Source of the DNA: Mixta gaviniae
Lineage (GTDB): Bacteria > Pseudomonadota > Gammaproteobacteria > Enterobacterales > Enterobacteriaceae
DNA length: 64,000 nucleotides
Assembly (NCBI RefSeq): GCF_002953195.1
Contig: NZ_CP026377.1
Coordinates: forward strand, 3,720,001-3,784,000
Reading direction: 5' to 3'
The translations under genes and the position numbers were made by a program. The notes under the pieces are model-generated. The model had not been told where the DNA came from and searched no databases. It saw nothing but the letters and a program-made list of their open reading frames with translations. Below, piece after piece: positions 26,742 to 35,394 of the stretch; position 1 is the first letter of the stretch; the number at the start of each line of letters is the position of its first letter.

Positions 26742-28178
26742 TTAAACTTCGCCGTATTTGCTACGCATCATATTTTCGATCTCCTCCAGGCTCTTGCCGC
26801 GCGTTTCCGGCAGCATAAAGTAAACGAACGCGAAGGAGCCGATATTCAGCAGCACAAACAGGAAGAAGGTCTGGTTACCAATCAGGCTCAGCAGCAGCGG
26901 GAACGCGAAGGCGACCGTGGCATTACAGATCCACTGGAAGCAGACGGCGGAACCCGCCAGCGCGCCGCGGATCTTCATCGGGAACAGCTCTGACATCAGC
27001 AGCCAGTAAACCGGCGAGATACACATCTGCATAAAGAACAGGAATACCAGAATGCAGGCCAGTGCCAGATAGCTCTGTGTCAGGTTCTGCGGCAGCAGGG
27101 TCAGGGTCAGGCCCAGCGCTATCTGTGCCAGGATGACGATGGTCAGGCCGGTCATCAGCATATGACGACGGCTGAAACGGCTTACCGCCCAGATGCCCAC
27201 CAGCGTGGCCAGCACCGAGACGATCCCGTTGCCGATAGTGGCGGCGATAGAGGCATTCGTGCCCATGCCGGTGGTTTTCAGGATGATCGGCGTGTAGTAC
27301 ATAAAGGCGTTAACCCCGGTGAACTGCGCGACAAAGCCCAGCCCGCAGCCCAGCAACAGCACGCGCATGACCCAACGCTCTTTCAGCAGCTCCTTCACCG
27401 ACGGCCCCTTACGCGCCAGCCGCTCCTGTTTGCGCATCTCCGCCATCTCTTTGCGCACTTCGCGCGGCGTCTCGCGCAGCTTTTTCAGTACCTTCAGTGC
27501 TTCGGTGAAGCGCCCTTCCGACACCAGCCAGTGCGGCGAGGCCGGCACAAAGAAGGTGCCGATAAACAGCAGGATGCCCGGCACCATCGCCAGCGCCAGC
27601 ATATAACGCCAGATATGCGGATCGTGCAGCGCGTAGCTCATGATGGTGCTGACTACATAGGCGATCAGCTGACCGCTGACGATCATCAGCTCGTTGCGGC
27701 TCACCAGCGGCGCGCGCCGCTTTGGTCCGGCGATCTCGGCGATAAACACCGGCACGGTAGAGGAGCCGCCGCCGACGGCGATCCCCAATACGAAGCGCAT
27801 CGCAATCATGGTAGATACGCTCGGCGCCACGGCGGTGCCCAGCGCGCCGGCGATAAACAGCAGCGCCAGGCTGCGCAGCGTCATGCGGCGGCCAAAGCGG
27901 TCAGAGAAGAAGCCGCTCAGGAAGGAGCCGATCGCCGCGCCGAAAATCAGCGACGAAGCGACCAGCCCTTCGGTGAAGGAGTTCAGTCCCAGTCCGCCCT
28001 GCGACGGCGCGGCGGACATAAAGGGCAGCGAGCCGGAGATAATGCCGGTGTCGTAACCAAAGGCGAGCGCGCCCATGGTCGCTACCAGCACCACGATAAA
28101 GATGCGCTGTCTGACGGTGTCTCTGGTGGCGGTATCTGCCTCTGCGACAGCAGGTTGTTCAGTTGGATAGTCGGCCAT
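26742..28178 (-). CDS. MFS sugar porter family transporter
   Basis: A 478-residue inner membrane protein with 12 predicted helices, of the sugar porter family (GalP/XylE/IolT type). Family signatures are FGYDTGIISGSLPFM in helix 1, SDRFGRRMTL in loop 2-3, GGGSSTVPVFIAEIAGPKRRAPLVS after helix 4, the central PASPHWLVSEGR, QFTGVNAFMYYTPIIL in helix 7, and PETRGKSLEEIE at the C-terminus. It likely imports a hexose, pentose or inositol with protons; the substrate cannot be read from sequence. The start ATG at 28178 has AGGGAG upstream. No sugar-catabolic gene is adjacent. Confidence 0.93.
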   Translation of the reverse strand: MADYPTEQPAVAEADTATRDTVRQRIFIVVLVATMGALAFGYDTGIISGSLPFMSAAPSQGGLGLNSFTEGLVASSLIFGAAIGSFLSGFFSDRFGRRMTLRSLALLFIAGALGTAVAPSVSTMIAMRFVLGIAVGGGSSTVPVFIAEIAGPKRRAPLVSRNELMIVSGQLIAYVVSTIMSYALHDPHIWRYMLALAMVPGILLFIGTFFVPASPHWLVSEGRFTEALKVLKKLRETPREVRKEMAEMRKQERLARKGPSVKELLKERWVMRVLLLGCGLGFVAQFTGVNAFMYYTPIILKTTGMGTNASIAATIGNGIVSVLATLVGIWAVSRFSRRHMLMTGLTIVILAQIALGLTLTLLPQNLTQSYLALACILVFLFFMQMCISPVYWLLMSELFPMKIRGALAGSAVCFQWICNATVAFAFPLLLSLIGNQTFFLFVLLNIGSFAFVYFMLPETRGKSLEEIENMMRSKYGEV

Positions 28179-28625
28179 ATTGCTCCCTGTTATTGGTTTT
28201 GTAATGTTTTTTTCAGGCTTTTGTAATTGATTTAAAAGGTGTTTCTCCAGCTAAACATCAGAATGGTAAAGATAAGTTTAGACAGGCTTCGCCGAATGCG
28301 CCTGTTTCCGTGATGAAAGTCACAATGAAAGGGGTTACAGACGCAACGCCGCCGCTAAAACAGCGAAGAAGTGTGCGCTGATAAAGTGTGCGCTAAGAGA
28401 GGGAAACGCGGAAGGAGAAGAAACAGCGGCGGATTCGCGCGACACAGGCGGATGGACGAACAGCACCAGCAATGGCTACCGGATAGGGTGCGGCGCCCAG
28501 GCGCGGCGCGGTGTGCATGGCTGCTCAGAGGCATCGCAATGGCTGAATGTATGGCAGCTGCCCGGCGCGTCGCAACGGCTGAGTGCATCGCAGCTGGCCC
28601 GCGTTTGCTGACCGGTGAGCATTGA
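28179..28625. other. Intergenic region upstream of the sugar porter
   Basis: No credible gene. It should hold the transporter promoter near 28200-28330, where the DNA is A+T richer. It also carries a small direct repeat (AAGTGTGCGCT, twice near 28368-28395) and a pair of 35-bp imperfect repeats (listed separately). Confidence 0.4.
28531..28600. repeat. Two imperfect tandem copies of a 35-bp unit
   Basis: Copies at 28531-28565 and 28566-28600 share GC.TCGCAA.GGCTGA.TG followed by .GCAGCTG.CCCG. A weaker related segment may precede them near 28514. No function is apparent. Confidence 0.5.
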
Positions 28626-29707
28626 TTAGCCTTCTTTGTTAGTCGCCCGACGCGCCGCCTCCAGCGCCTGATTAAAAATGTTAACCCTTTCCCGCAGCTG
28701 TGCATTCACCACATCGTCCGCATCCATCACCGGCCAGTAGCGATAGCCCGGCGGCGTCGAAACGCATTTCAGGCTCCAGGTCGAGTAGAGCTGTTTTGAA
28801 GGGGCAAAAATACGGTAATCATTTTCACCCACCGTTAAATAGCGCGCGCCGGGCAGCGCCTTTATCGTCAGATAGCGATCGTTGCAGGAAAAGGTATTGC
28901 GGGTATCCAGCGCCACGGTGCGGGTCATTACGTAGTTGAATAGGGTCTGCAGATTTACGTTAAACGCGACGTAAAATATCATCCATGAGGAAACAATCAA
29001 CAACATAAAGGGTAACGCAGGCAGGGTAATAATATAGTCAAGCCTGGGTTTCGCCACCGTCTCCTTTTTCTCCAGAAAAGTGAGAAATACGCTGCCGCAC
29101 ATCACCAGAGAAAAATAAAACAAAATAAAATAGATACAGGCCAGTGAGATGACCGTCAATTTAGTGGCTGACGCCTCAAAGGTAATATCCGCCACTTCCA
29201 TCATGGCGTTCTTCGCAATGACATAGCTAATAAAAAACACCACCAGCCATGAACAGCGAAAGATAAAGCTAAACAGCACCTTATAGCGCCCCCCGTATCC
29301 CCTTTCATCATGGCGGCATCAAAAAGATAAAAGTAGAGCGCGGTCATCGCAGTCAGCGCAAAAACAATTATCAGCATAAAAAATAGCGTCGCATCGCTTC
29401 CCGGCGTGAGCTTGCCTAACAGCGCTATCAACGCCAGCAGCAATAGCGAAAAATGCAGCATACTTTCGCTAACGGCATGGCCCGGCTTGATGCTGTTTAA
29501 CAGCTGCAGGCGATAACCGCGCAGCGGCTTTTCATTGCTGACCCGATCCTTCAGCCAAAAATAGAGCGGCATCATTATTGGTGACAGCAGCAGCAGGCCG
29601 ATAAAGGGATAAAGGTGCCCCCAAAAGAGAAAAAGAAACAGCAGATACCAGTAGAGCAGATAATTAGGATAATAGCGCGAGTAAGGGTTAAGGATAACTG
29701 AATGCAA
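28626..29707 (-). pseudogene. Uncharacterised multi-pass membrane protein, single-base frameshift
   Basis: The N-terminal frame has an aromatic-rich start (SRYYPNYLLYWYLLFLFLFWGHLYP) and four or five membrane helices, and runs into nonsense after MMKGDTGG. The C-terminal frame picks up at RYKVLFSFIFRCSW, adds three more helices and ends in a soluble tail (about 100 residues) with two Cys. One extra base in the C6 tract at 29289-29294 would give one protein of about 360 residues. A TTG at 29707 with GGAGG 5 bases upstream is the best start; a GTG at 29746 is the next upstream option. No family is recognised; a soluble domain after six to eight helices is all that can be said. It diverges from the exbD-tonB operon. 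Confidence 0.65.
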
Positions 29708-29987
29708 AATGGCCTCCTTGTTTGCCGGGCGCGTACACTTTCTCACCCGTAGCGTGCGCAGACAACTCTCCCGCCGCGCTATTTTTCGCGCCGCTATGCA
29801 CTTTTCCCGCGATACGCCTCCCCCTTACTGCAGCCCCTCGCGCCGGCTCATTACATAAGCAAAAAACCTCTTTCCCGACCATTTCGAAACGCGTGCAGGG
29901 TTGTCATTGTGAAAATTCTGTCGTCCAAACGTAACAAAAAATAAACATAGCTTCCCTATAGTGGCTGCTTTCTCACGCGGAGGCTGC

Positions 29988-30392
29988 ATGCGAACCTGGA
30001 ACGAACCGAAGAAAAACAAAGCGCATATCGAACTGATCCCGATGATTGACGTGATGATGTTTCTGCTGGTGTTTTTTGTGCTGATCAGCCTGAACGTTAT
30101 TCCGGCGCAGGGGCTGAAAACGCAGCTGCCGGGCGCGACCAGCGCGCAGCAGCTGAAGCCGCAGAAGAAGGCGATCGTCACGCTGGCGACGAACGACCAG
30201 CTGCAGCTGGATGGGCAGCCGGTCGCGCTGGATCAGCTGGTGCCGGCGCTGAAGCGGCAGCAGAGCGAACAGACGCTAACCATTATCCTCAACAGCGACA
30301 AGAGCGTCGCCGTGGACCGGCTGGTGGCGGTGATGGACAACCTGCGGCAGGGCGGCTTTACCTCCGTCTCTATCACCACGCGGAAACAGTAA
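29988..30392 (+). CDS. exbD: ExbD-like biopolymer transport protein
   Basis: A 134-residue ExbD/TolR family inner membrane protein: a short basic cytoplasmic tail, one membrane helix with the essential proton-path Asp (Asp21 in IELIPMIDVMMFLLVFF) and a periplasmic domain. With ExbB it forms the proton channel that powers TonB. The ATG at 29988 has CGGAGG 5 bases upstream; an earlier in-frame start codon is not preceded by such a site. It is the first gene of a five-gene operon (exbD-tonB-receptor-exbB-PLD), an order unlike the usual exbB-exbD pair. tonB starts 1 base after its stop. Confidence 0.93.
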   Translation: MRTWNEPKKNKAHIELIPMIDVMMFLLVFFVLISLNVIPAQGLKTQLPGATSAQQLKPQKKAIVTLATNDQLQLDGQPVALDQLVPALKRQQSEQTLTIILNSDKSVAVDRLVAVMDNLRQGGFTSVSITTRKQ

Positions 30393-30393
30393 T

Positions 30394-31182
30394 ATGTATC
30401 TGCTCTATCGCTCTCGTCATCTGCTGGGCTGGCTGCCCGCCCTGGCGGCGGCAGGCTGGATGTTATGGATTAACCAGCAGGCCGCGCTGAAAGTGCAGCC
30501 GCGCTACGATGAATCAACCCTGGAAGTGGTGCTGGCGGAGCCGCCCGCGCCGGAGCCGCTGCCGGAAACCACGCCCGCCGCGCCGCCGGTTTCAGAACCC
30601 TTGCCTGAGCCTGAACCGCCGCCGGAGCCGCTGCCGGAGCCGACGCCGCCAGTACCGACGCCTGCGCCGGTCGAGGCCGCCAAACCGGCAGCCGCTCCCA
30701 GAGCAAGGCCTGAACCGCAGCCCAAACCGAAACCGCAGACGAAACCCAGGCCGCAGGCGCAGCCCAAAGCGAAAACGCGCGCTGAACCGACACCGACGCA
30801 GCCCATTGCCCGATCTGTCGCTCCGGCGGCGCCGCGCGCCGCGCCCGCCGTCAATCGCCCCGCCCCGGCCAACGCCGGCGCGCTGGAAAGCGGCTATTTG
30901 CAGGCGTTGCGCCGCGATCTGGAGCAGCGCAAGCGCTATCCCACCGGACGTCAGGCATCGCTTGAGCGCCCGGAAGGCAGCGTCGAGGTCTGGCTGGAGG
31001 TCGATCGCAGCGGCCAGATCACCGCTTCAGGCATCAGCGCTAAAGCGCGCAGCATGCTGCTGAACCGCGCCGCCGCCAGCACGCTGCAAAGCATTACCCA
31101 GCTTAAACCGTTCCCTGCGGAGGCCTTTGCCGGCCAGCAACGGAAACGCTTTACCGCCACCTTTAATTACCGGGCTCCGTGA
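30394..31182 (+). CDS. tonB: TonB-like energy transducer
   Basis: A 262-residue protein with one N-terminal membrane helix (about residues 9-28) and a long periplasmic spacer with Pro-Glu repeats (about 48-90) then Pro-Lys repeats (about 100-130). A TonB C-terminal domain follows (about 165-262), with YLQALRRDLEQRKRYP and VWLEVDRSGQI. The membrane helix lacks the Ser-x3-His motif seen in E. coli TonB, so its coupling to ExbB/ExbD may differ. It is dedicated to the receptor gene 38 bases downstream, judging by the operon. The acidic-then-basic Pro spacer is typical for spanning the periplasm. Confidence 0.92.
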   Translation: MYLLYRSRHLLGWLPALAAAGWMLWINQQAALKVQPRYDESTLEVVLAEPPAPEPLPETTPAAPPVSEPLPEPEPPPEPLPEPTPPVPTPAPVEAAKPAAAPRARPEPQPKPKPQTKPRPQAQPKAKTRAEPTPTQPIARSVAPAAPRAAPAVNRPAPANAGALESGYLQALRRDLEQRKRYPTGRQASLERPEGSVEVWLEVDRSGQITASGISAKARSMLLNRAAASTLQSITQLKPFPAEAFAGQQRKRFTATFNYRAP

Positions 31183-31220
31183 TGAGCCGGACACCCTCAT
31201 AGCGCCACAGGAAGAAAAAA

Positions 31221-33461
31221 ATGAAAACATTTACGCGTTCAGGAATCAGTCTTGCGGTTATCGCTGCGCTGCTGCCGGGCATGGCGCAGGCGGAAGAGAA
31301 CACCGATGTCGGCACCATTGACGTACAGGGCGTCTCGCTGGGCGGCGGCATGATGGTACAGGAGGAGACGCCGAAGGCGCGCTCTACCGTCACCAAAGAG
31401 GCGATGGATAAGATGCCCTCCGCCGCCAACGCCATCGACAAGCTGAAATATACGCCGGGGCTGAACGTCAACAGCACTGACGCCAGCGGCCTGAGCGGCG
31501 TCGACTACACCATGCGCGGCATGAATTCCGATCAGATCGGCCTCTCGGCGGACGGCATTCCGATCAACGACTCCGGCAACTATGCGGTCTACCCTAACCT
31601 GCTGGGCGATGCGGAAAACCTGCAGGAGATTTTCGTCACCCAGGGCGCGTCGGAAGCGGACGGCCCGCATATCGGCTCCAGCGGCGGCAATATCGGCCTG
31701 GTAACGCGTCGCCCGGCAAAGGATTTCGGCGGCTTCGTCAAGCAGACGCTGGGCAGTAACGATCTGAGCAAAACCTTCGCCCGTTTAGAGACCGGCGACT
31801 ATAACGGCTTCAGTAACTGGCTCTCTTATTCGCATACCGAAGCGAAAAAATGGCGCGGTGAAGGGCGGCTCTACTCCGACAAATTTGAGATGAACTCGCT
31901 GTTCGAGGCGGAAAACGGCAACAGTAGCAACCTGATCGTGAAATATAACCGTCAGGAGAACAGCAACTACAACTCTCTCAGCAAAGCGCAGTTTGAACGC
32001 GACGGTCGCGACGGTGATTTCCCCACCTCGCCGGAATATAACAGCCGCGGCCAGCTTAGCCGCTACTACAAGCTGAACCGCAACCCGTTTGAAAACCTGA
32101 CCGTCAGCTTCAGCCAGAAACTGCAGCTGCGCGATAACCTGAGCTGGACCATTCAGCCTTACTACTACTGGGGCAACGGCGGCAGCTTCAGCAGCCAGAG
32201 CGCCTCTACCCTCTCCCCTGCTTCCGATCGCGCCGGGCAGTACGACCTGAGCAATCTGAGCAGCAACACCTACTATCGTCCGTCATGGACGCAGACCTGG
32301 CGGCCCGGCGTCACCACCAAACTGAAGTGGGACATTAACGAGCAGCACAGCCTCGATCTCGGCTACTGGTATGAGCGCGCGCGCCAGCTGCAAACTCAGC
32401 CCTTTATCACTATCAACCCGGACGGCAACCCGGCGGATCTGTGGGGCGAGCCGGGCGGATCGCATCAGGTGAAAGACGCCAACGGCAACAGGGTGCAGGG
32501 ACGTAATCAGTACACGGTGACGCCGGCGCAAAAAATCTGGGCGCAGGATAGCTGGTATCTCACGCCCGACTGGACGCTGGTGGGCGGCCTCGCCTGGCAG
32601 CACGTTGAGCGTCGCGGCGAAAACAAAGGCAGCCTGACCAACAGCCCGGAAAACCGCCGCGCCAGCTACCATAAATTCCTGCCTAACGTCAGCGCCAGCT
32701 ATCGTCTGAACCCGGAAAATCAGTTCTTCTACAGCCTGTCGCGCAATATGCGCACGCCGCCGAATTACGTGCTGTATAACGTCGGCGATTCGATCAGCAC
32801 CAAACCGGAGCTGAGCTGGAACCATGAACTGGGCTGGCGCTTCCAGCGGGAAGATATGCTGCTGAGCGCCACGCTGTTCTATCTGCGTTACAGCGATCGT
32901 CAGGTCTCCACCACCAACCTCGCCGGCGACTTTGAAATGATGAACGTCGGCAAAGTCGAGAACCGCGGCATCGAGCTGGAGTGGAGCGGCCAGCTGCCCT
33001 ACCACTTCAACTACTACGCCTCCTATACCTGGACCGAATCGGAGCAGAAAGAGGATGTCTCCTCTGAAGGTGTGCGGCTGCCCACCGCCGGCAAGCAGCT
33101 GCCTAACGTACCGAAAAACCTGCTTAACCTGACGCTTGGCTATGACGACGGCCTCTACTACGGCGGCCTGACCGGTAAATATGTCGGCGCCTTTTACGGT
33201 GATCTGACCAACGATGAGCAAGTCGGCGGCCGCACGCTGTTCGACGTCGCGGCGGGCGTGCATCTGCCGGTGGATAAGAAGATTGTGAAAAGCGCCGCGT
33301 TGCGCTTCGGCATCGACAACCTGTTCGACAAAGCGTACCTCACCTCGGCGCGCACCACGGTGTTTAACGCCGGCGCGCATAACGGGCTGGACGCCAGTAC
33401 GCCCTATTACAACGTTGGCGAGGAGCGCACCTTCAGCGTCTCGCTGGAAGCCACCTTTTAA
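31221..33461 (+). CDS. TonB-dependent outer membrane receptor
   Basis: A 746-residue outer membrane receptor. The signal peptide is cleaved after AQA (residue 24). A TonB-box-like segment (TIDVQGV) is followed by a plug domain (about 50-170) with KYTPGLNVNSTDASGLSGVDYTMRGM and a 22-strand barrel ending in the classic aromatic C-terminus (VSLEATF). There is no N-terminal signalling (STN) domain, so FecA-type surface signalling is not expected. The ligand is not predictable; overall pattern resembles ferric-chelate receptors, but the PLD partner in the operon raises other substrates. Lying between its own TonB and ExbB genes, it appears to have a private energy supply. Confidence 0.93.
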   Translation: MKTFTRSGISLAVIAALLPGMAQAEENTDVGTIDVQGVSLGGGMMVQEETPKARSTVTKEAMDKMPSAANAIDKLKYTPGLNVNSTDASGLSGVDYTMRGMNSDQIGLSADGIPINDSGNYAVYPNLLGDAENLQEIFVTQGASEADGPHIGSSGGNIGLVTRRPAKDFGGFVKQTLGSNDLSKTFARLETGDYNGFSNWLSYSHTEAKKWRGEGRLYSDKFEMNSLFEAENGNSSNLIVKYNRQENSNYNSLSKAQFERDGRDGDFPTSPEYNSRGQLSRYYKLNRNPFENLTVSFSQKLQLRDNLSWTIQPYYYWGNGGSFSSQSASTLSPASDRAGQYDLSNLSSNTYYRPSWTQTWRPGVTTKLKWDINEQHSLDLGYWYERARQLQTQPFITINPDGNPADLWGEPGGSHQVKDANGNRVQGRNQYTVTPAQKIWAQDSWYLTPDWTLVGGLAWQHVERRGENKGSLTNSPENRRASYHKFLPNVSASYRLNPENQFFYSLSRNMRTPPNYVLYNVGDSISTKPELSWNHELGWRFQREDMLLSATLFYLRYSDRQVSTTNLAGDFEMMNVGKVENRGIELEWSGQLPYHFNYYASYTWTESEQKEDVSSEGVRLPTAGKQLPNVPKNLLNLTLGYDDGLYYGGLTGKYVGAFYGDLTNDEQVGGRTLFDVAAGVHLPVDKKIVKSAALRFGIDNLFDKAYLTSARTTVFNAGAHNGLDASTPYYNVGEERTFSVSLEATF

Positions 33462-33479
33462 TTAACCGGAGTTGACGCG

Positions 33480-34124
33480 ATGAACGCCACCTTACTGCAC
33501 GACATTATTTTCTGGATCATGTACTTTTCCCTCGCCGTGGCACTGGTGATCATCATTGAGCGCGCCATCAGCTTCGCCTGGACAACGCGCCAGGCGACGC
33601 AGCTGGAGCAGGCGCTGACGCCGCAGGTACGCCATATCGAAGCGCTGCCCGCCGAGCTGCTGCGCCGCCGCAGCCTGCCGCTCAGAACCATTCAGCCGAT
33701 CCTGATGCAGAAAGATCGGCATAATGCGCAGACGCTGAATGACCTGGTCGATGCGCAGTATCTGTTGAGCAAGCCGCAGCTGACGCGCGGACTGTGGCTG
33801 CTGGAGACCATCGTCACCGCCGCGCCGCTGCTCGGGCTGCTCGGCACGGTGATGGGAATTATCGATACCTTTAAGGCGCTTTCCGCTTCCGGCGTCTCCG
33901 AGCCGAGCCTGGTATCGGCAGGAATGGGCACCGCGCTTTACGCTACCGGCCTCGGCATCGCCATCGCGCTGATAAGCCTGGTGGGCAATAATTATCTGCA
34001 AAGCCGCATGGAGCGCATCAGCGAGCTATTAAAAGTGCTACTGATCCGCGCGGCGGGCGCCGCGCTGCCGCACTCTGAACCGGCCGGCAGCTGGATGGAA
34101 AGCGGAGCGCAGCGCTATGCCTGA
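33480..34124 (+). CDS. exbB: ExbB/TolQ family proton channel protein
   Basis: A 214-residue inner membrane protein with three membrane helices, MotA/TolQ/ExbB family. The first helix is IIFWIMYFSLAVALVIIIERAI; a cytoplasmic loop follows; helices 2 and 3 hold the conserved WLLETIVTAAPLLGLLGTVMGIIDTFKAL and GTALYATGLGIAIALISLVGNNY. It forms the pentameric channel around ExbD. It starts 18 bases after the receptor gene. Its last 8 bases overlap the phospholipase gene, so the phospholipase is coupled to the TonB system. Confidence 0.93.
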   Translation: MNATLLHDIIFWIMYFSLAVALVIIIERAISFAWTTRQATQLEQALTPQVRHIEALPAELLRRRSLPLRTIQPILMQKDRHNAQTLNDLVDAQYLLSKPQLTRGLWLLETIVTAAPLLGLLGTVMGIIDTFKALSASGVSEPSLVSAGMGTALYATGLGIAIALISLVGNNYLQSRMERISELLKVLLIRAAGAALPHSEPAGSWMESGAQRYA

Positions 34125-35385
34125 CATATATCTCCACGGGCGGCGACATCGCCGTCTGTGGCAACTGCTATGGAGTAGTACCCTGTTGATAGTGAGTTAC
34201 GGCGCCGACGCGCGCTTTGAAAGCGAAGGTTATGAGCTGGTCTACACCGCGCCGGTGGAGACGCAGCTGCAGGCAGACGATTTGCGCCGCAGCGACGAGG
34301 TGTGGCGCGACATGTTCGCCGCCGCGCATCAGCGCATCGATATCGCGCAGTTTTATGTGGCCAATCAGTCTGGATCGCGGCTGGACGCGGTGCTGCAGGC
34401 GCTACGCGCAGCGGGCGAACGCGGCGTGAAAATCCGCTTTTTAATGGAGGAAAAGGGGCTGCGCAACAGCACGCCGGAGACGCTGGCGCAGCTGAAAGCC
34501 ATTCCTCATCTGGAACTGCGGCTGATGCCGTTTGGCCGCCTCAGCGGCGGCATTATTCACGCCAAATATTTTGTCATTGACGATCGGCAGGCGTTTGTTG
34601 GCAGCCAGAATTTCGACTGGCGCGCGCTGGAGCATATTCAGGAGACCGGGCTGCGCATCACGGATCCGCCGGTGGTGGCGCAGATCGCCGCGATCTTCGC
34701 CCAGGACTGGCAGGCACAGGCGCTGATCGCTGAAGATCGACCGGTGCCGACCATCGATCATCATGCGCAGCGGACGGACGCACGCAGCGGTAACTATCTG
34801 GTCGCCAGTCCGCGCGCCTGGAACCCGGTGGGGGTACTGGATTCGCAGGAGATGCTGCCGCAGCTGCTCGCTTCCGCCACCGACAGCGTGCGCGTGCAGG
34901 TAATGGATTACGCCCCGCTCTCCTGGGGGCCGCAGCGCAGCCGCCCTTTCTATCCGGTGATCGACAACGCCCTGCGCAGCGCGGCGGCGCGCGGCGTGCG
35001 CATCGAACTGATGGTTGCCGACTGGAATACCGGCCAGCCCGATATCAGCTGGCTGAAAAGCCTGGCGCTGGCGCCGAACGTCACCATTAAGGTGGTCACC
35101 ATTCCGCAGGCCAGCAGCGGTTTTATTCCTTACGCCCGGGTGATCCACAGCAAGATCATGATCGTTGACGATCGGCTCGCCTGGGTCGGCACCAGCAACT
35201 GGCGCGGCGGCTATTTCGATAATTCGCGTAACCTGGAGCTGGTGCTGAATAACGAGCCGATGGCGCAGCGGCTTAACCAGCTTTATCAACAGTTGTGGAG
35301 CAGCCCCTACGCCGCGCCGCTGCGCATCGCTGACGACTATCCGCAGCCAGCGCCGGGCGGCGGGAAGCCGTCGCCCTCGCCGTAG
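34117..35385 (+). CDS. Secreted phospholipase D-like protein with PLD3/PLD4-like motif pattern
   Basis: A 422-residue protein with two HKD motifs: His148-x-Lys150-x4-Asp155 (IIHAKYFVIDDRQAFVGSQN) and His344-x-Lys346-x4-Asp351 (PYARVIHSKIMIVDD), followed by WVGTSNWRGGYFDNSRNLEL. A hydrophobic stretch at 14-30, ending GADA, suggests export to the periplasm, either cleaved or anchored. The surrounding sequence (IDIAQFY, GSQNFDWRALEHIQETG, FYPVIDNALRSAAARGVRIELMVADW, IPYARVIHSK, WSSPYAAPL) follows animal PLD3/PLD4 and poxvirus K4/p37 proteins rather than classic bacterial PLD or cardiolipin synthase. PLD3/PLD4 are 5' exonucleases or lipid transphosphatidylases, so a nuclease or lipase role is open. 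The C-terminal tail is Pro/Gly rich. It overlaps exbB by 8 bases. Confidence 0.9.
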   Translation: MPDIYLHGRRHRRLWQLLWSSTLLIVSYGADARFESEGYELVYTAPVETQLQADDLRRSDEVWRDMFAAAHQRIDIAQFYVANQSGSRLDAVLQALRAAGERGVKIRFLMEEKGLRNSTPETLAQLKAIPHLELRLMPFGRLSGGIIHAKYFVIDDRQAFVGSQNFDWRALEHIQETGLRITDPPVVAQIAAIFAQDWQAQALIAEDRPVPTIDHHAQRTDARSGNYLVASPRAWNPVGVLDSQEMLPQLLASATDSVRVQVMDYAPLSWGPQRSRPFYPVIDNALRSAAARGVRIELMVADWNTGQPDISWLKSLALAPNVTIKVVTIPQASSGFIPYARVIHSKIMIVDDRLAWVGTSNWRGGYFDNSRNLELVLNNEPMAQRLNQLYQQLWSSPYAAPLRIADDYPQPAPGGGKPSPSP

Positions 35386-35394
35386 CCCGCCACG

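Noticed and set aside
28371..28625. 84-residue plus-strand frame in the intergenic repeat region
   Set aside because: No ribosome binding site and low-complexity Ala/Arg repeats produced by the 35-bp direct repeat.
29890..29987. Fur box upstream of exbD
   Set aside because: No match to the 7-1-7 consensus could be found by eye; the control of this operon remains open.
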